DNA of 64,000 bases from Bacteroidota bacterium (GTDB taxonomy: Bacteria; Bacteroidota; Ignavibacteria; UBA10030; UBA8401): positions 186,001 to 250,000 of the forward strand of contig JAJYOK010000003.1 in NCBI GenBank assembly GCA_021796215.1. The letters run 5' to 3'. A program made the translations under genes and the position numbers. Positions 25,530 through 34,836 of this stretch are shown here, piece by piece (the first letter of the stretch is position 1; each line of letters starts with the position of its first letter). The notes below the pieces were generated by a model, which saw only the letters and a list, made by a program, of their open reading frames with translations, made no database searches and was not told the origin of the DNA.

Positions 25530-25683
25530 AATGTTACACCTTCATTTTTCCGTCCCCACAATTTTGCAGGTACTGAAAAAACATTCGATGCGTCCTTCTC
25601 ATTCAAAATCCTTCATAACTTTCAATTCATTGCACATTCTACTTTGAACGCGGGCGCAATTTTCATTCATCATTATACTGGCA

Positions 25684-25721
25684 CATCATTTGTCTTCTTT
25701 CTGCGAAGACGATGAATGATG
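25684..25721. repeat. Imperfect inverted repeat just upstream of Wza
   Basis: Outer arms CATCATT/AATGATG and inner arms GTCTTC/GAAGAC form an interrupted stem with a 7-base loop, ending 31 bases before the Wza start codon. It could be a leader hairpin or an operator. Only the symmetry is seen. Confidence 0.4.
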
Positions 25722-25752
25722 CATCAAACAAAGGATAAGCAGGTAACGAGAA

Positions 25753-26481
25753 ATGGTGGATGAACAAGCGTACAAAGTCGGGCGGGGAATATTTTTGGCG
25801 GGAATTGTGCTGCTGGCATTTTTGCAGTACGGCTGCACTTCGCAAAACACAACGCAGAATACATCATCGGCATACTCACGCTCAAGCTCCGGAGTGCTCT
25901 TTATGAAAATGCAGTCCGATGTGTATGCCATCAAAGAAGGCGACAAAATTGATCTTTCGGTGTGGGATTATCCGGAATTTAAAACTTCGTCAACAGTAAA
26001 TCAGGAAGGAACAGTCACCGTTCCTCTTATCGGAGATATCCAGGCCGCGGGCATGACGAAGGATGAATTTATAGATCAGCTTAAAAAGAAGCTGGCAGAA
26101 TATGTAAAAGGAGAACCGAAAATTACACTTTCCATATCAAGCCCGATGACTCAAAAGGTAACTGTCATCGGTGCAGTAACGAAACAGGACAATTATCCGG
26201 TAACTTCGCAGGTTTCACTGCTCGAGATTTTATCGGCGGCAGGCGGAACAACAGCGGATGCCGATTTGTACCACATAAAAATTATTCGTTTCGAAAGCGG
26301 CGGAGATCCGGATGTTGTTGATCTTGCCGATGCAATGGAAACGGGTAAAGTTGAAACTCTCCCGAAGGTCCGTCCCGGCGACACGGTGTATGTTCCGCAG
26401 AAAGAAAATGTCGTCCGCTCACTGTCGGTTTTTCTGAGCGATGCAATCCTGTTGCTGGGAATTTTTAGAGTGCTCTATTAA
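25753..26481 (+). CDS. Wza/BexD-type polysaccharide export lipoprotein
   Basis: 242 residues. The N-terminus GIFLAGIVLLAFLQYGCTS is a lipoprotein signal with lipobox LQYGC. The Poly_export domain spans about residues 55-135 (YAIKEGDKIDLSVWDYPEFK, VNQEGTVTVPLIGDIQAAGM), followed by one SLBB domain (VTVIGAVTKQDNYPV, LLEILSAAGGTTADADLYHI). The C-terminus (SLSVFLSDAILLLGIFRVLY) is hydrophobic. The protein forms the outer-membrane export channel for the polymer made by the divergent locus. It is short compared with E. coli Wza, as is common in this phylum. It is followed after 26 bases by the PorV-like gene. Confidence 0.93.
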   Translation: MVDEQAYKVGRGIFLAGIVLLAFLQYGCTSQNTTQNTSSAYSRSSSGVLFMKMQSDVYAIKEGDKIDLSVWDYPEFKTSSTVNQEGTVTVPLIGDIQAAGMTKDEFIDQLKKKLAEYVKGEPKITLSISSPMTQKVTVIGAVTKQDNYPVTSQVSLLEILSAAGGTTADADLYHIKIIRFESGGDPDVVDLADAMETGKVETLPKVRPGDTVYVPQKENVVRSLSVFLSDAILLLGIFRVLY

Positions 26482-26507
26482 CAACTATCATCTCAAAAGA
26501 AATTGAA

Positions 26508-27422
26508 ATGAAAAAAGTATTCGAGTGCGTTTTTATGGTAAGCCTTATGAGCGGAGCAGTTTTGCATTTTGCCAAAGCGCAGAACGCTGACGATCCGGAG
26601 CGACATTGGTTCAACTACGGCGCGCGCGCAAGTGCATTTGCCGGCGCATACACAACACAAACGCAAGATGTAAGCAGCATGTACTGGAATCCTGCGTCGC
26701 TTTCATTTCTTGAGAGAAATGCGGTTTTGTGGGATTATTTTCAGGAACCGCACGGAAGGATGAAATCCGAACTTCTCGCAGTGCCGCTACCGTTCGGTGA
26801 AGAAAATGCCGCCGGTTTGGGAATCAATGCGACACAAATATTGATGGACGATGGGTTCGGCATCGAACACACAAGCGCACTTTACGGCTTTGATTTCGCT
26901 TCTGCCGCCGCACTTACTTCAACGTTCAGCGTCGGTATCAAAGGCACAGTTCAATACGGCCAGTTACAAAAACAGCAGCTGTGGACAGCTTCTTCAGCAA
27001 TCGGAATTTTATACGCTCCCGGTCCCGATGTCAGCTACGGTTTGGTGTATTCAGGGTTCGGAGAGGCAATACAATATTCGCTCGATCACGAAGATCTCGT
27101 GCTCAGACATCAAGCAACCCCGCATAATTTGCAACTCGGCTTGGCAATGCAGTTCCCTTCATCGAAAGTCGAACGAGCGGTAACAATCGCACTGGCGAAT
27201 GACAAGACATTCGGCAAAACGGGCTTGCGTTACAACGGAGCTATTGAATGGTCTGCGACACATTTTCTCGACCTTCGCATCGGGTATGTCGTTGCCCCAG
27301 CTTATGCCGGTGCAAAATATGGCATCGGGATTCATACGGATGGGATACAATTAGACTACGCGATTTCACCGAGCGCATTAACAGATCAATTTCAAGAAGT
27401 GACGATGTCCGTTCTCATGTAG
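26508..27422 (+). CDS. PorV/PorQ-like outer-membrane beta-barrel protein
   Basis: 304 residues. Signal peptide MKKVFECVFMVSLMSGAVLH ends near FAKAQ. The mature N-terminus carries the family hallmark: YGARASAFAGAYTTQTQDVS followed by SMYWNPASLSFLE. The rest alternates short strands typical of FadL-like barrels (VGIKGTVQYGQLQ, YGLVYSGFGEAI, IRIGYV-like segments). PorV proper shuttles T9SS cargo; PorQ and other relatives have less certain roles. Placed between the Wza gene and the WecA-type fusion, this member may act with polysaccharide export or surface attachment; that is inference. Confidence 0.75.
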   Translation: MKKVFECVFMVSLMSGAVLHFAKAQNADDPERHWFNYGARASAFAGAYTTQTQDVSSMYWNPASLSFLERNAVLWDYFQEPHGRMKSELLAVPLPFGEENAAGLGINATQILMDDGFGIEHTSALYGFDFASAAALTSTFSVGIKGTVQYGQLQKQQLWTASSAIGILYAPGPDVSYGLVYSGFGEAIQYSLDHEDLVLRHQATPHNLQLGLAMQFPSSKVERAVTIALANDKTFGKTGLRYNGAIEWSATHFLDLRIGYVVAPAYAGAKYGIGIHTDGIQLDYAISPSALTDQFQEVTMSVLM

Positions 27423-27460
27423 TTTCGAAAAGCAGCAGGCTATGGAAAGAAAGGTGCAGT

Positions 27461-29413
27461 ATGGAGTATCAAATTCTACTTGCGTTTGCAATGCCGGCAA
27501 TTCTTGTCGTGTTGCTGACGCCCTTTGCCATTCACTTCGCCGCAAGTGTCGGAGCGATTGACCTCCCCAATGAGCGTAAGATCCATCAACACCCGATTCC
27601 GCGGCTTGGGGGAATTTCTGTATGCATCGGCTTTTTGCTGTCGCTGCTGGTTCTGCTGCGCGTCAGTCCGATAAAAAATATTTCCTCTCCGATCATTTCA
27701 CTTCAGGGAATTTCTTTCATCGCTGCATTGCTGCTTGTTTTTTTCGTGGGCGTCGCGGATGATATTCACTCAATGAATCCGGGGAAAAAATTTGCCGCTC
27801 AAGCACTCGCTGCCGCCATTGTATTCGGCGGCGGTTTCCGCATTGCCACAGTCACGAATTTCTTTACGCATGCCCCGCTCAGCCTTGGCTTGCTGGAATT
27901 TCCGGTAACGGTGCTGTGGATTGTCGGAATCACAAATGCTTTTAATCTTATTGACGGACTCGACGGATTGGCATCGGGTGTGGGCATCATGGCGGCGTTG
28001 AGCATGTCGGCAATTTCATATTTCTACGGAGATATTACCAGCGCTCTGGTTGCTCTGGCGCTCGCTGGAGCGATTTTCGGTTTTTTGCGCTATAATTTTC
28101 ATCCGGCAAAAATTTTTCTCGGTGATTCGGGAAGTCTTCTTATCGGCTTCACGCTCGCTGTGCTTTCAGTGCACACATCAACGAAAGGTTCAACCGCATT
28201 TGCAATTGTTATTCCGATTCTTGCGCTCGGGCTTCCGATCATGGATACGCTGTTGGCAATGCTGCGAAGGCTTCTTGTTTCGTTTCTTCCCGAGCAAAAA
28301 GACCACAAGAATTTTTTGTCGAAACTTCATTCTATGTTTATGCCGGACCGCCGGCATATTCATCATCAGCTTATTGCGCGTGGGCTGTCGCACAGAAAAG
28401 TGGTGCTGTTGTTATATCTCGTTTCCTTTATTTTCGGGGGCGGCGCATTTGCCGTAACGATTTCCAACAACAGCTGGGCATCATTGGTCCTTACCGCCGT
28501 CGCTCTGGCGATGCTCGCGGGAATACGGCAGTTGAATTATAAAGAGATGGCTATTTTGAGCAACGGAATGCTGCTGCCGGTGTACGAATGGCCGGTGACA
28601 CATCAACGGGTGTTTCAGGGATTTCTTGATCTGGCATTCAGCGTGATCTCATTTGTGCTTACGTATCAATTAACAAAAACAGAAGGATCTCATATTGCAC
28701 GCATGATGGCAATAGTCCCTTTGGTGACCATTGTATGCGGCTCGCAGCTCGCAGTGTTTTCTCTCTGCGGACTATATAAAGGAACATTTCGCTATACAGG
28801 AATCGGCGATGTGCTGAAAATTCTCAAAGCGACAATCCTCTCTGTTGCGGCAACCGGTTTTGTTCTCGCAAGCATTTCTCAGGAACTGATTCATGTTAGC
28901 GGGGTAGTCTTGATCACAGATTTTTATTTGTTGACATCGCTGGTTGTCGGAAGCCGGCTTTCCTATCACGTATTAAACTTTCTTTTCCGAAGGAGAAACG
29001 CGGAAGGGCGCGGTGTGCTGGTTTACGGCGCGCGGGAAAACGGAATTTTAATGCTTCAGCATATTTTACACAACGAAAATTTGCATCTGCATCCGTTAGG
29101 TTTTTTAGACGACGACCCGAGCTTAGAAGGGAAAAATGTAAGCGGGTTTCCTGTTTTCGGAGGACACTGGAAATTGAGAGCGATCCTTCGAAAGCACAAC
29201 GTTGATGAAATCCTGATTGCCAGCGACACCATGAAGCCGGAAATTCTCGACCGGGTTAAGCAGTTTGCGGAAGAATTTGGAATTTCAATTTACCGGCGGA
29301 AAATCTTCTTCGAAGAAATCCCCGTTACACATTCACAGCGATATTCGAAACACAGAAGCACCGTGCTGGATGACGAATTGCAGCCAAGCGTTGTTTCTTC
29401 ACATACACGATAA
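27461..29413 (+). CDS. WecA/MraY-type transferase fused to a FlaA1/CapD-type N-terminal region
   Basis: 650 residues from the ATG at 27461, which has AAAGG upstream; the open frame runs 71 codons further back, but only inside the PorV-like gene. Residues 1-345 are a polyprenyl-phosphate sugar-1-phosphate transferase: DLPNERKIHQHPIPRLGG, GVADDIHSMNPGKKFAAQ, NAFNLIDGLDGLASGVG, KIFLGDSGSLLIGF, and PDRRHIHHQLIARG. Residues about 370-650 match the membrane segment plus Rossmann domain found at the N-terminus of FlaA1/CapD proteins: QRVFQGFLDLAFSVISFVLT, LAVFSLCGLYKGTFRYTG, GVLVYGARENGILMLQHI, LGFLDDDPSLEGKNVSGFPV. The dehydratase catalytic domain that normally follows is absent. The enzyme should start the lipid-linked repeat unit. 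Confidence 0.88.
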   Translation: MEYQILLAFAMPAILVVLLTPFAIHFAASVGAIDLPNERKIHQHPIPRLGGISVCIGFLLSLLVLLRVSPIKNISSPIISLQGISFIAALLLVFFVGVADDIHSMNPGKKFAAQALAAAIVFGGGFRIATVTNFFTHAPLSLGLLEFPVTVLWIVGITNAFNLIDGLDGLASGVGIMAALSMSAISYFYGDITSALVALALAGAIFGFLRYNFHPAKIFLGDSGSLLIGFTLAVLSVHTSTKGSTAFAIVIPILALGLPIMDTLLAMLRRLLVSFLPEQKDHKNFLSKLHSMFMPDRRHIHHQLIARGLSHRKVVLLLYLVSFIFGGGAFAVTISNNSWASLVLTAVALAMLAGIRQLNYKEMAILSNGMLLPVYEWPVTHQRVFQGFLDLAFSVISFVLTYQLTKTEGSHIARMMAIVPLVTIVCGSQLAVFSLCGLYKGTFRYTGIGDVLKILKATILSVAATGFVLASISQELIHVSGVVLITDFYLLTSLVVGSRLSYHVLNFLFRRRNAEGRGVLVYGARENGILMLQHILHNENLHLHPLGFLDDDPSLEGKNVSGFPVFGGHWKLRAILRKHNVDEILIASDTMKPEILDRVKQFAEEFGISIYRRKIFFEEIPVTHSQRYSKHRSTVLDDELQPSVVSSHTR

Positions 29414-29424
29414 AAAAAGATACG

Positions 29425-32400
29425 ATGGCATCTCAATGTAAATATATTACCCATAGCCTGTTGCGCATCGTCTTTATGACTCTGATGATGTGTGTCTTCA
29501 GCGTGCGTATGTTGGCACAGTCGGCGACCGGACCAATACTCATCTCGCCGTCCAACGGGGCTGCAAATCAGCCATTGACGCTCACCTTGCAATGGTATTC
29601 CATAGTGAATGCAACTTCGTATGAAGTGCAGGCTGCAACCGATTCCAATTTCAATTCTATTGTGATAGATAAAACGACGACCGACACCATACTCAGCGTG
29701 GGGCCGCTTTTGAGATCAACGCAATATTATTGGCGGGTGCGCGGTACATACTTGTTGATTACGTCTGCTTGGTCGAATGTGTGGATCTTCACGACAATCC
29801 CGCAGATTCCATCTACTCCTGTTCTGTTGCAGCCGCAAAACAATGCAGTGAACCAGCCATCAAGCATAACATTCTCGTGGAGCGCTCCATCAAATGCCGG
29901 CACGTACAGACTGCAAGTGTCAACCGATTCGACTTTTGCTTCAACGTTTCTCGATCAAAGCTCTCTTTCATCAACATCGTACACTGCGGGAGGATTTTCT
30001 TCCGGTTCGACATATTTTTGGCGCGTGAATTCTTCGAACCCTGGCGGCACAAGTGCATGGTCAACCGTGTGGCGTTTCAGTGCTGCGCAGGCAGTTCCGT
30101 CTGCGCCGGTTCTTCTGTCACCAGCAAACGGTGCAGCGAATCAGTCAACGTCGCTTCTGTTCAGTTGGAATGCGGCGACAGGAGCAAATCATTACTGGCT
30201 CCAGATAGCAACGGACACATCATTCTCAACTATTATTATCGGTGACACAACAATAACTACGACGTCAAAACAAGTTAACTTTCTCACAAGCGGAACACAC
30301 TATTACTGGCGTGTCAAAGCGATGAATTCATCCGGAGGAAGCGCGTGGCCACCGGCATGGAGTTTCACAACTGCAAGCGCGCAAACACCGCCAGCTGTAC
30401 CGTCGCTTCTCTCGCCTGCTGACAGCGCGACTAATCAACCGACAATGCCTACACTCAGCTGGAATGCCGTAGCAAATGTAGATCATTATTGGATTCAGGT
30501 AGCAAGCGATTCAAGATTTGCAAACATGGTGTACACCAATTACACGCTCATCGGAACATCGGTGCAACTTCCAGGACTTGCAAATGCTGCAACATATTAC
30601 TGGCAAGTCAAAGCAGTGAATGCCGCGGGACAAAGCAATTGGTCAAGTGCATGGAGTTTTACAACAAGTGCGGCACCTCTTCCCGCAACACCGGTTCTTC
30701 TCTCACCGTTAAACGAAGCTGTCAATCAGCCGTTGAGCCTGAAGCTCGTGTGGAAGGCGTCATCGTATGCAACATCTTATCATGTGCAGCTTTCCACTGT
30801 TTCAGATTTCTCTTCAAAAGTTATTGACGATTCGCTTGTCACAGATACGACGCGGTCAATCGGCCCATTGACAAACGGTAAGGATTATTACTGGCGGGTG
30901 AGTTCCGCAGATTCAAACGGCGTAAGTGCATGGTCATCATCGTGGAAATTTACTACGTTGAGCGCACCGCCTTCTTCTCCAGTGTTAGCAAGCCCGGCAA
31001 ACGGTTCGGTCATTGATACAACTTTTGTTACCTTCGCATGGAATTCTTCGCCGGGAGCAACAACTTATTGGCTTCAGAACGCGACGGATTCATTATTCCA
31101 CAGCGTAACGTACAACGATTCCACAATTACTGCTCTCTCGCAGCAAGTTACCGGATTGTTACGGGACACAAATTACTTTTGGAGAATCAGCGCGAAGAAT
31201 TCCGGCGGCAGAAGCGCGTGGTCAACGGTATGGAAATTTACAGTCGCTGCGACGCCAACGGCGCCGACACCTGCCAGTCCACCGAACGGTGCTGTCATTG
31301 ATTCAACCACGGTGACGTTAGTATGGCAGGCATCGAACGGAGCAACTTCGTATTGGCTTCAGGTTTCTACGGATTCTACATTTCGGCAGACGGCTGTATA
31401 CAACGACTCCGCCTTGACAACAACATCACAGAAAATTTCAGGCTTGCAGCCTGACACGAAATATTTTTGGAGAGTAAATGCATCGAATTCAGGACAACGA
31501 AGTCCCTGGACACAACCGAATAGTTTTGCTACAACTTCGTCAAACCCCGCCGCAGGGCCAGGTCTGGTCTCGCCGCCAAACGGAGCGACGGATCAGTCAA
31601 TAAATCCAACACTGATGTGGGCTAGCACATCAGGCGCAACAGGATACGAACTTCAGGTAGCAATAGATCAAAACTTCTCAACGGTGGTGTACGACAACAG
31701 CGGCATCACAGGCACGTACCAGGCAATTGGCCCTCTTGCAAACAGTACAACGTACTATTGGCATGTCCGGTCATTTGCGCTGCTTTTTGCAAGCAGCTGG
31801 TCATCAACATGGACATTCAAAACTGTTGCTGCAACGCAAACAGTTCCACCTGTTCCTGCATTACTGTCACCGGCAAACGGCGCGACAAATCAAAATCTCA
31901 ATTCGACATTGAGCTGGGCATCTTCTTCCGCGACTGCATATCAATTGCAAGTTTCAGTTGATTCTGCTTTCGGTTCCATAGTGTATAACGACACCACGAT
32001 ATCCGCAACATCGCACTCCGTCGGGCCGCTCTCATCCAAAAGTACTTATTACTGGCATGTGCGGGCAAAAAACAGCGCGGGATGGAGCGCTTATTCTTCC
32101 ATCTGGAAATTTTCAACCGGCGACACAACAAGCAGTATGCCGGTTGCCGTAACAATGGCGGCGTCAGGTATAAACACAACTTCCGCAACTTTGAATGCGT
32201 CAGTCAACGCAAATGGCTCCTCAACAACAGTGAATTTCCAATACGATACAACAACATCATATAGAAATTCAATTGCAGGAGTTCCTTCGGTCATCGGAGG
32301 GGATACGGCAACTGTTATAGTAAAAACGCTCTCCGGGCTTTCACCGAACACAACGTACCATTATCGAATCAAAGCAGAAAATCAAGCCGGCATTGCGTAC

Positions 32401-34086
32401 GGGGCAGATCAAACATTTATAACAAGCGACACGACTCACGGCGTGCCGACTGCGATTACACTGCCCGCATCAAACATTACAACTACGTCGGCGGTAATGA
32501 GATCTACTGTCAATCCTCACGGGTATGAAACAACCGTGAACTTTCAATATGGAACAAGCACATCGTACGGAAATTCAATCGGAGGAATTCCTCTTCACAT
32601 CAACGGCGACACGGCAACGATCGTCACCAATACAATCAACGGACTGGCACCCTATACAACGTACCATTATCGGGTGAGTGCAACAAATCAAGACGGATCG
32701 ATGGAAGGAGGCGACCAAACATTCACGACATCACTGCCGCCGTACCCATCGAGCCTTTCTCTCGATACGACAATCTCGTTCCCGACACACCAAAATCCTT
32801 CCGATTACAAAGCTACGGATTATCTTATCGTCGGGCTCCCCGGAAACTGTGGCGCTCACATTGACTCGCTCCTTACGGGCACACAGAAAAGAGACTGGGC
32901 GGTGTATTGGGATAACGGAGCCGGCGCAAACAATCTTGTCCCGTTTGACGGCGGAACGAATTTTACTTTAGCAACAGGCAGAGCGTTTTGGATGATTCGA
33001 AAAGGGCCGTGGATGGTAAAAGTTGTTGTCCCCTCGGCTCCGCTCGATTCGTCGCAAAGAGTAATTATCCCCCTTCACCCAGGTTGGAATTTAATTGCAG
33101 ACCCGTTTCTTTCAGGCGTTGCATGGTCATCGCTGCAAAATGTGAATGGTACCACTGAGCCGATCTATGCATTCAGCAAAAGCTTCAACACAGCAGCAAT
33201 GCTTGAACCGTATATCGGCTATTACTATTTCAATGCGGGTAATCTTCCTTCACTGAAAATACCATACGCCGTGCTCTTCCCATCGCCTTCACAGACGTCG
33301 TCAATTGCAGCGGCAAAATCTTCCGGCAGCGCCATTCAGAGCGGATGGAAAATCCAAATTAAGTATTCCTCAGCAGACGGCATCACCGATCAATCAACAT
33401 GGCTGGGAGTTTCAGAGAATGTTCGCGGCGAGGATAACGAAATGGATGTTCACAAACCTGCGGGAGTGCAGGATATTCCTTCCGTGTATTTCAGCCGGCC
33501 GGAATGGGACTCCGTTTACAGCACATTTGCAACGGATATTCGTCCGCTGTTTACCTCGCAGACGGTATGGAATTTTGACGTCTGGTCGCCGGCGCGGACG
33601 GAATCAAAATTAACTTTCGATGGCATCAACGCGGTGCCCGGGCAGTTCGAAGTGTATTTGCTTGATACAAAATCTGGACGCGCAGTGAATTTGCGAAAAA
33701 ATCCATCGTATGGCTTTATACCTCCAGAGCAAACATCGCAATTCCTTCTCGCGGTTGGTGTAAAAGATTCGATGGAGCAAATGTTGAAAGCCGTCCGCAC
33801 CCCGCAGTCATTTGCGCTCGGAAATAATTATCCTAATCCGTTCAATCCGTCAACGTCAATTCCGGTGGAAATTTCTGCCCGGGCCAATATTGAATTAAAA
33901 ATATTCAACGTGCTGGGACAGGAAGTCAAGAGAGTGTATGCGGGAACGCTTGATGCAGGAAAATATTGGTTCACCTGGAACGGACAGGATTCTGACAACA
34001 GATCTGTTGCAAGCGGCTACTATTTCTATCGTCTGGTAACGAGCACAGGGTATCATGAAGTAAGAAAGATGGTGTTATTACGATGA
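29425..34086 (+). CDS. Giant Fn3-like repeat protein with T9SS sorting tail
   Basis: 1553 residues. Signal peptide: LLRIVFMTLMMCVFSVRMLA, cut after AQ. Nine Fn3/Ig-like repeats of about 95-100 residues follow, each opening like PVLLSPANGAANQ and containing TYYWRV or FFWRV plus SAWS. Two shorter Fn3-type repeats come next (GINTTSATLNASVNANG and NITTTSAVMRSTVNPHG), then about 400 residues with beta-rich sequence (IPLHPGWNLIADPF). The C-terminal 85 residues are a type A T9SS sorting domain (LGNNYPNPFNPSTSI, ending VRKMVLLR). It is exported and probably cell-surface bound, with a role in adhesion or polymer binding. No catalytic domain is seen. The next gene overlaps or closely follows the stop. 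Confidence 0.93.
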   Translation: MASQCKYITHSLLRIVFMTLMMCVFSVRMLAQSATGPILISPSNGAANQPLTLTLQWYSIVNATSYEVQAATDSNFNSIVIDKTTTDTILSVGPLLRSTQYYWRVRGTYLLITSAWSNVWIFTTIPQIPSTPVLLQPQNNAVNQPSSITFSWSAPSNAGTYRLQVSTDSTFASTFLDQSSLSSTSYTAGGFSSGSTYFWRVNSSNPGGTSAWSTVWRFSAAQAVPSAPVLLSPANGAANQSTSLLFSWNAATGANHYWLQIATDTSFSTIIIGDTTITTTSKQVNFLTSGTHYYWRVKAMNSSGGSAWPPAWSFTTASAQTPPAVPSLLSPADSATNQPTMPTLSWNAVANVDHYWIQVASDSRFANMVYTNYTLIGTSVQLPGLANAATYYWQVKAVNAAGQSNWSSAWSFTTSAAPLPATPVLLSPLNEAVNQPLSLKLVWKASSYATSYHVQLSTVSDFSSKVIDDSLVTDTTRSIGPLTNGKDYYWRVSSADSNGVSAWSSSWKFTTLSAPPSSPVLASPANGSVIDTTFVTFAWNSSPGATTYWLQNATDSLFHSVTYNDSTITALSQQVTGLLRDTNYFWRISAKNSGGRSAWSTVWKFTVAATPTAPTPASPPNGAVIDSTTVTLVWQASNGATSYWLQVSTDSTFRQTAVYNDSALTTTSQKISGLQPDTKYFWRVNASNSGQRSPWTQPNSFATTSSNPAAGPGLVSPPNGATDQSINPTLMWASTSGATGYELQVAIDQNFSTVVYDNSGITGTYQAIGPLANSTTYYWHVRSFALLFASSWSSTWTFKTVAATQTVPPVPALLSPANGATNQNLNSTLSWASSSATAYQLQVSVDSAFGSIVYNDTTISATSHSVGPLSSKSTYYWHVRAKNSAGWSAYSSIWKFSTGDTTSSMPVAVTMAASGINTTSATLNASVNANGSSTTVNFQYDTTTSYRNSIAGVPSVIGGDTATVIVKTLSGLSPNTTYHYRIKAENQAGIAYGADQTFITSDTTHGVPTAITLPASNITTTSAVMRSTVNPHGYETTVNFQYGTSTSYGNSIGGIPLHINGDTATIVTNTINGLAPYTTYHYRVSATNQDGSMEGGDQTFTTSLPPYPSSLSLDTTISFPTHQNPSDYKATDYLIVGLPGNCGAHIDSLLTGTQKRDWAVYWDNGAGANNLVPFDGGTNFTLATGRAFWMIRKGPWMVKVVVPSAPLDSSQRVIIPLHPGWNLIADPFLSGVAWSSLQNVNGTTEPIYAFSKSFNTAAMLEPYIGYYYFNAGNLPSLKIPYAVLFPSPSQTSSIAAAKSSGSAIQSGWKIQIKYSSADGITDQSTWLGVSENVRGEDNEMDVHKPAGVQDIPSVYFSRPEWDSVYSTFATDIRPLFTSQTVWNFDVWSPARTESKLTFDGINAVPGQFEVYLLDTKSGRAVNLRKNPSYGFIPPEQTSQFLLAVGVKDSMEQMLKAVRTPQSFALGNNYPNPFNPSTSIPVEISARANIELKIFNVLGQEVKRVYAGTLDAGKYWFTWNGQDSDNRSVASGYYFYRLVTSTGYHEVRKMVLLR

Positions 34087-34100
34087 GAGGAAAGAAAAAA

Positions 34101-34805
34101 ATGTTGAAAGACAGTGTGTCATATTACTATTACGGCACACTGGCACAGGCGCTCGAGCCTTCTCTTAAAGCCTGCGAGAGAAGGCTCTTGCCTTGTTTTT
34201 TTAATAGCCGGTTGGGGAAGATTATAAATAAAAAAATAATACACAGTGCAGTCAAATCGTCAATTGTGTGGCTGCTCATTACATCGTGCTTTGCGCAGGT
34301 ATGTTTCGCAGAGCCGGTGAAAGTTGAAAATGTGCGTTTCCAGCTTAACGGAAACAGCGTCGTCATTTTGTACGACTTCGTTCCGAATGGAGCACAGACA
34401 CAAGGAGGTGTAACAAAAACAAGCAATAGCAGTAAAACAACATCTGCCGGGCAATACAAAGTGAGCGTATTCCTTCGAAAAGAAAGCGACCCTCATTTTT
34501 CGTATGCGCCGACACAATTAAACGGTGATGTCGGGGTGGGAAATTTCGTGGGAAAGGATAGAAAAATTGTGTGGAACATTAGCGACGAATTTCCGGCGGG
34601 GCTGCCGGGAAAAGATTATTATTTCGAAGTGAGGGCGGAACCGGCCATCACAGTCACAAAGGATAAATCATCGTCGCTGCTCTTGTGGGTCGGTGCAGGC
34701 ATTGCACTTCTCGGTGGAGGCGCCGCCACGTATCTCATCCTTTCCGGGAATCAGTCGCAGCAATCCGGCGGCAATTTCCCTCTTCCGCCCGGACGACCGA
34801 AATAA
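34101..34805 (+). CDS. Unknown envelope protein with beta domain and C-terminal membrane helix
   Basis: 234 residues if started at the ATG at 34101, which has AGAGG upstream. A secretion signal appears only later (SSIVWLLITSCFAQVCFA), and a hairpin with a T-run (34155-34202) lies between. So the true start may be downstream, for example the TTG at 34212, giving 197 residues with a normal signal peptide. The mature part (VKVENVRFQLNGNSVVILYD, YKVSVFLRKESD, LNGDVGVGNFVGKDRKIVWN, DYYFEVRAE) matches a beta-sandwich type common in secreted Bacteroidota proteins. A C-terminal helix (LLLWVGAGIALLGGGAATYL) and a Gly/Pro-rich tail follow. No function known to me. It is the last gene of the surface cluster. 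Confidence 0.7.
   Translation: MLKDSVSYYYYGTLAQALEPSLKACERRLLPCFFNSRLGKIINKKIIHSAVKSSIVWLLITSCFAQVCFAEPVKVENVRFQLNGNSVVILYDFVPNGAQTQGGVTKTSNSSKTTSAGQYKVSVFLRKESDPHFSYAPTQLNGDVGVGNFVGKDRKIVWNISDEFPAGLPGKDYYFEVRAEPAITVTKDKSSSLLLWVGAGIALLGGGAATYLILSGNQSQQSGGNFPLPPGRPK
34155..34202 (+). terminator. Strong hairpin plus T-run inside the start of an open frame
   Basis: GAGCCTTCTCT (34155-34165) pairs perfectly with AGAGAAGGCTC (34177-34187) around an 11-base loop; TTGCCTTG and then seven T residues follow (34196-34202). This is the form of an intrinsic terminator for the giant Fn3-repeat gene that ends at 34086. If the following gene truly starts at 34101, the hairpin would lie inside its coding sequence, so it may instead mark a downstream start or act as an attenuator. 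Confidence 0.6.
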
Positions 34806-34836
34806 AGAAATATTTTTTTTGAAATACAATGACATT

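Larger units (their letters stand above)
25308..25752. other. Divergent intergenic region between Wzz and Wza genes
   Basis: 445 bases separate the start of the minus-strand polysaccharide operon from the start of the plus-strand Wza gene. I see no coding frame of substance. It holds a candidate minus-strand extended -10 (25351-25359), a candidate plus-strand promoter (25502-25529), and an imperfect inverted repeat close to the Wza start (25684-25721). The arrangement would allow joint control of both arms of the locus. Confidence 0.6.

Noticed and set aside
27248-27460. N-terminal extension of the WecA-type fusion
   Set aside because: It lies inside the PorV-like gene in another frame and resembles no domain; the ATG at 27461 starts the known family sequence.
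29500-32400. Repeats that might be a CRISPR or satellite array
   Set aside because: They are the coding repeats of the Fn3-like protein: about 290-base units with diverged sequence and intact frame.
34693-34836. N-terminal extension of the malate-synthase-like protein
   Set aside because: It lies inside the previous gene; the family length and sequence begin at 34837.
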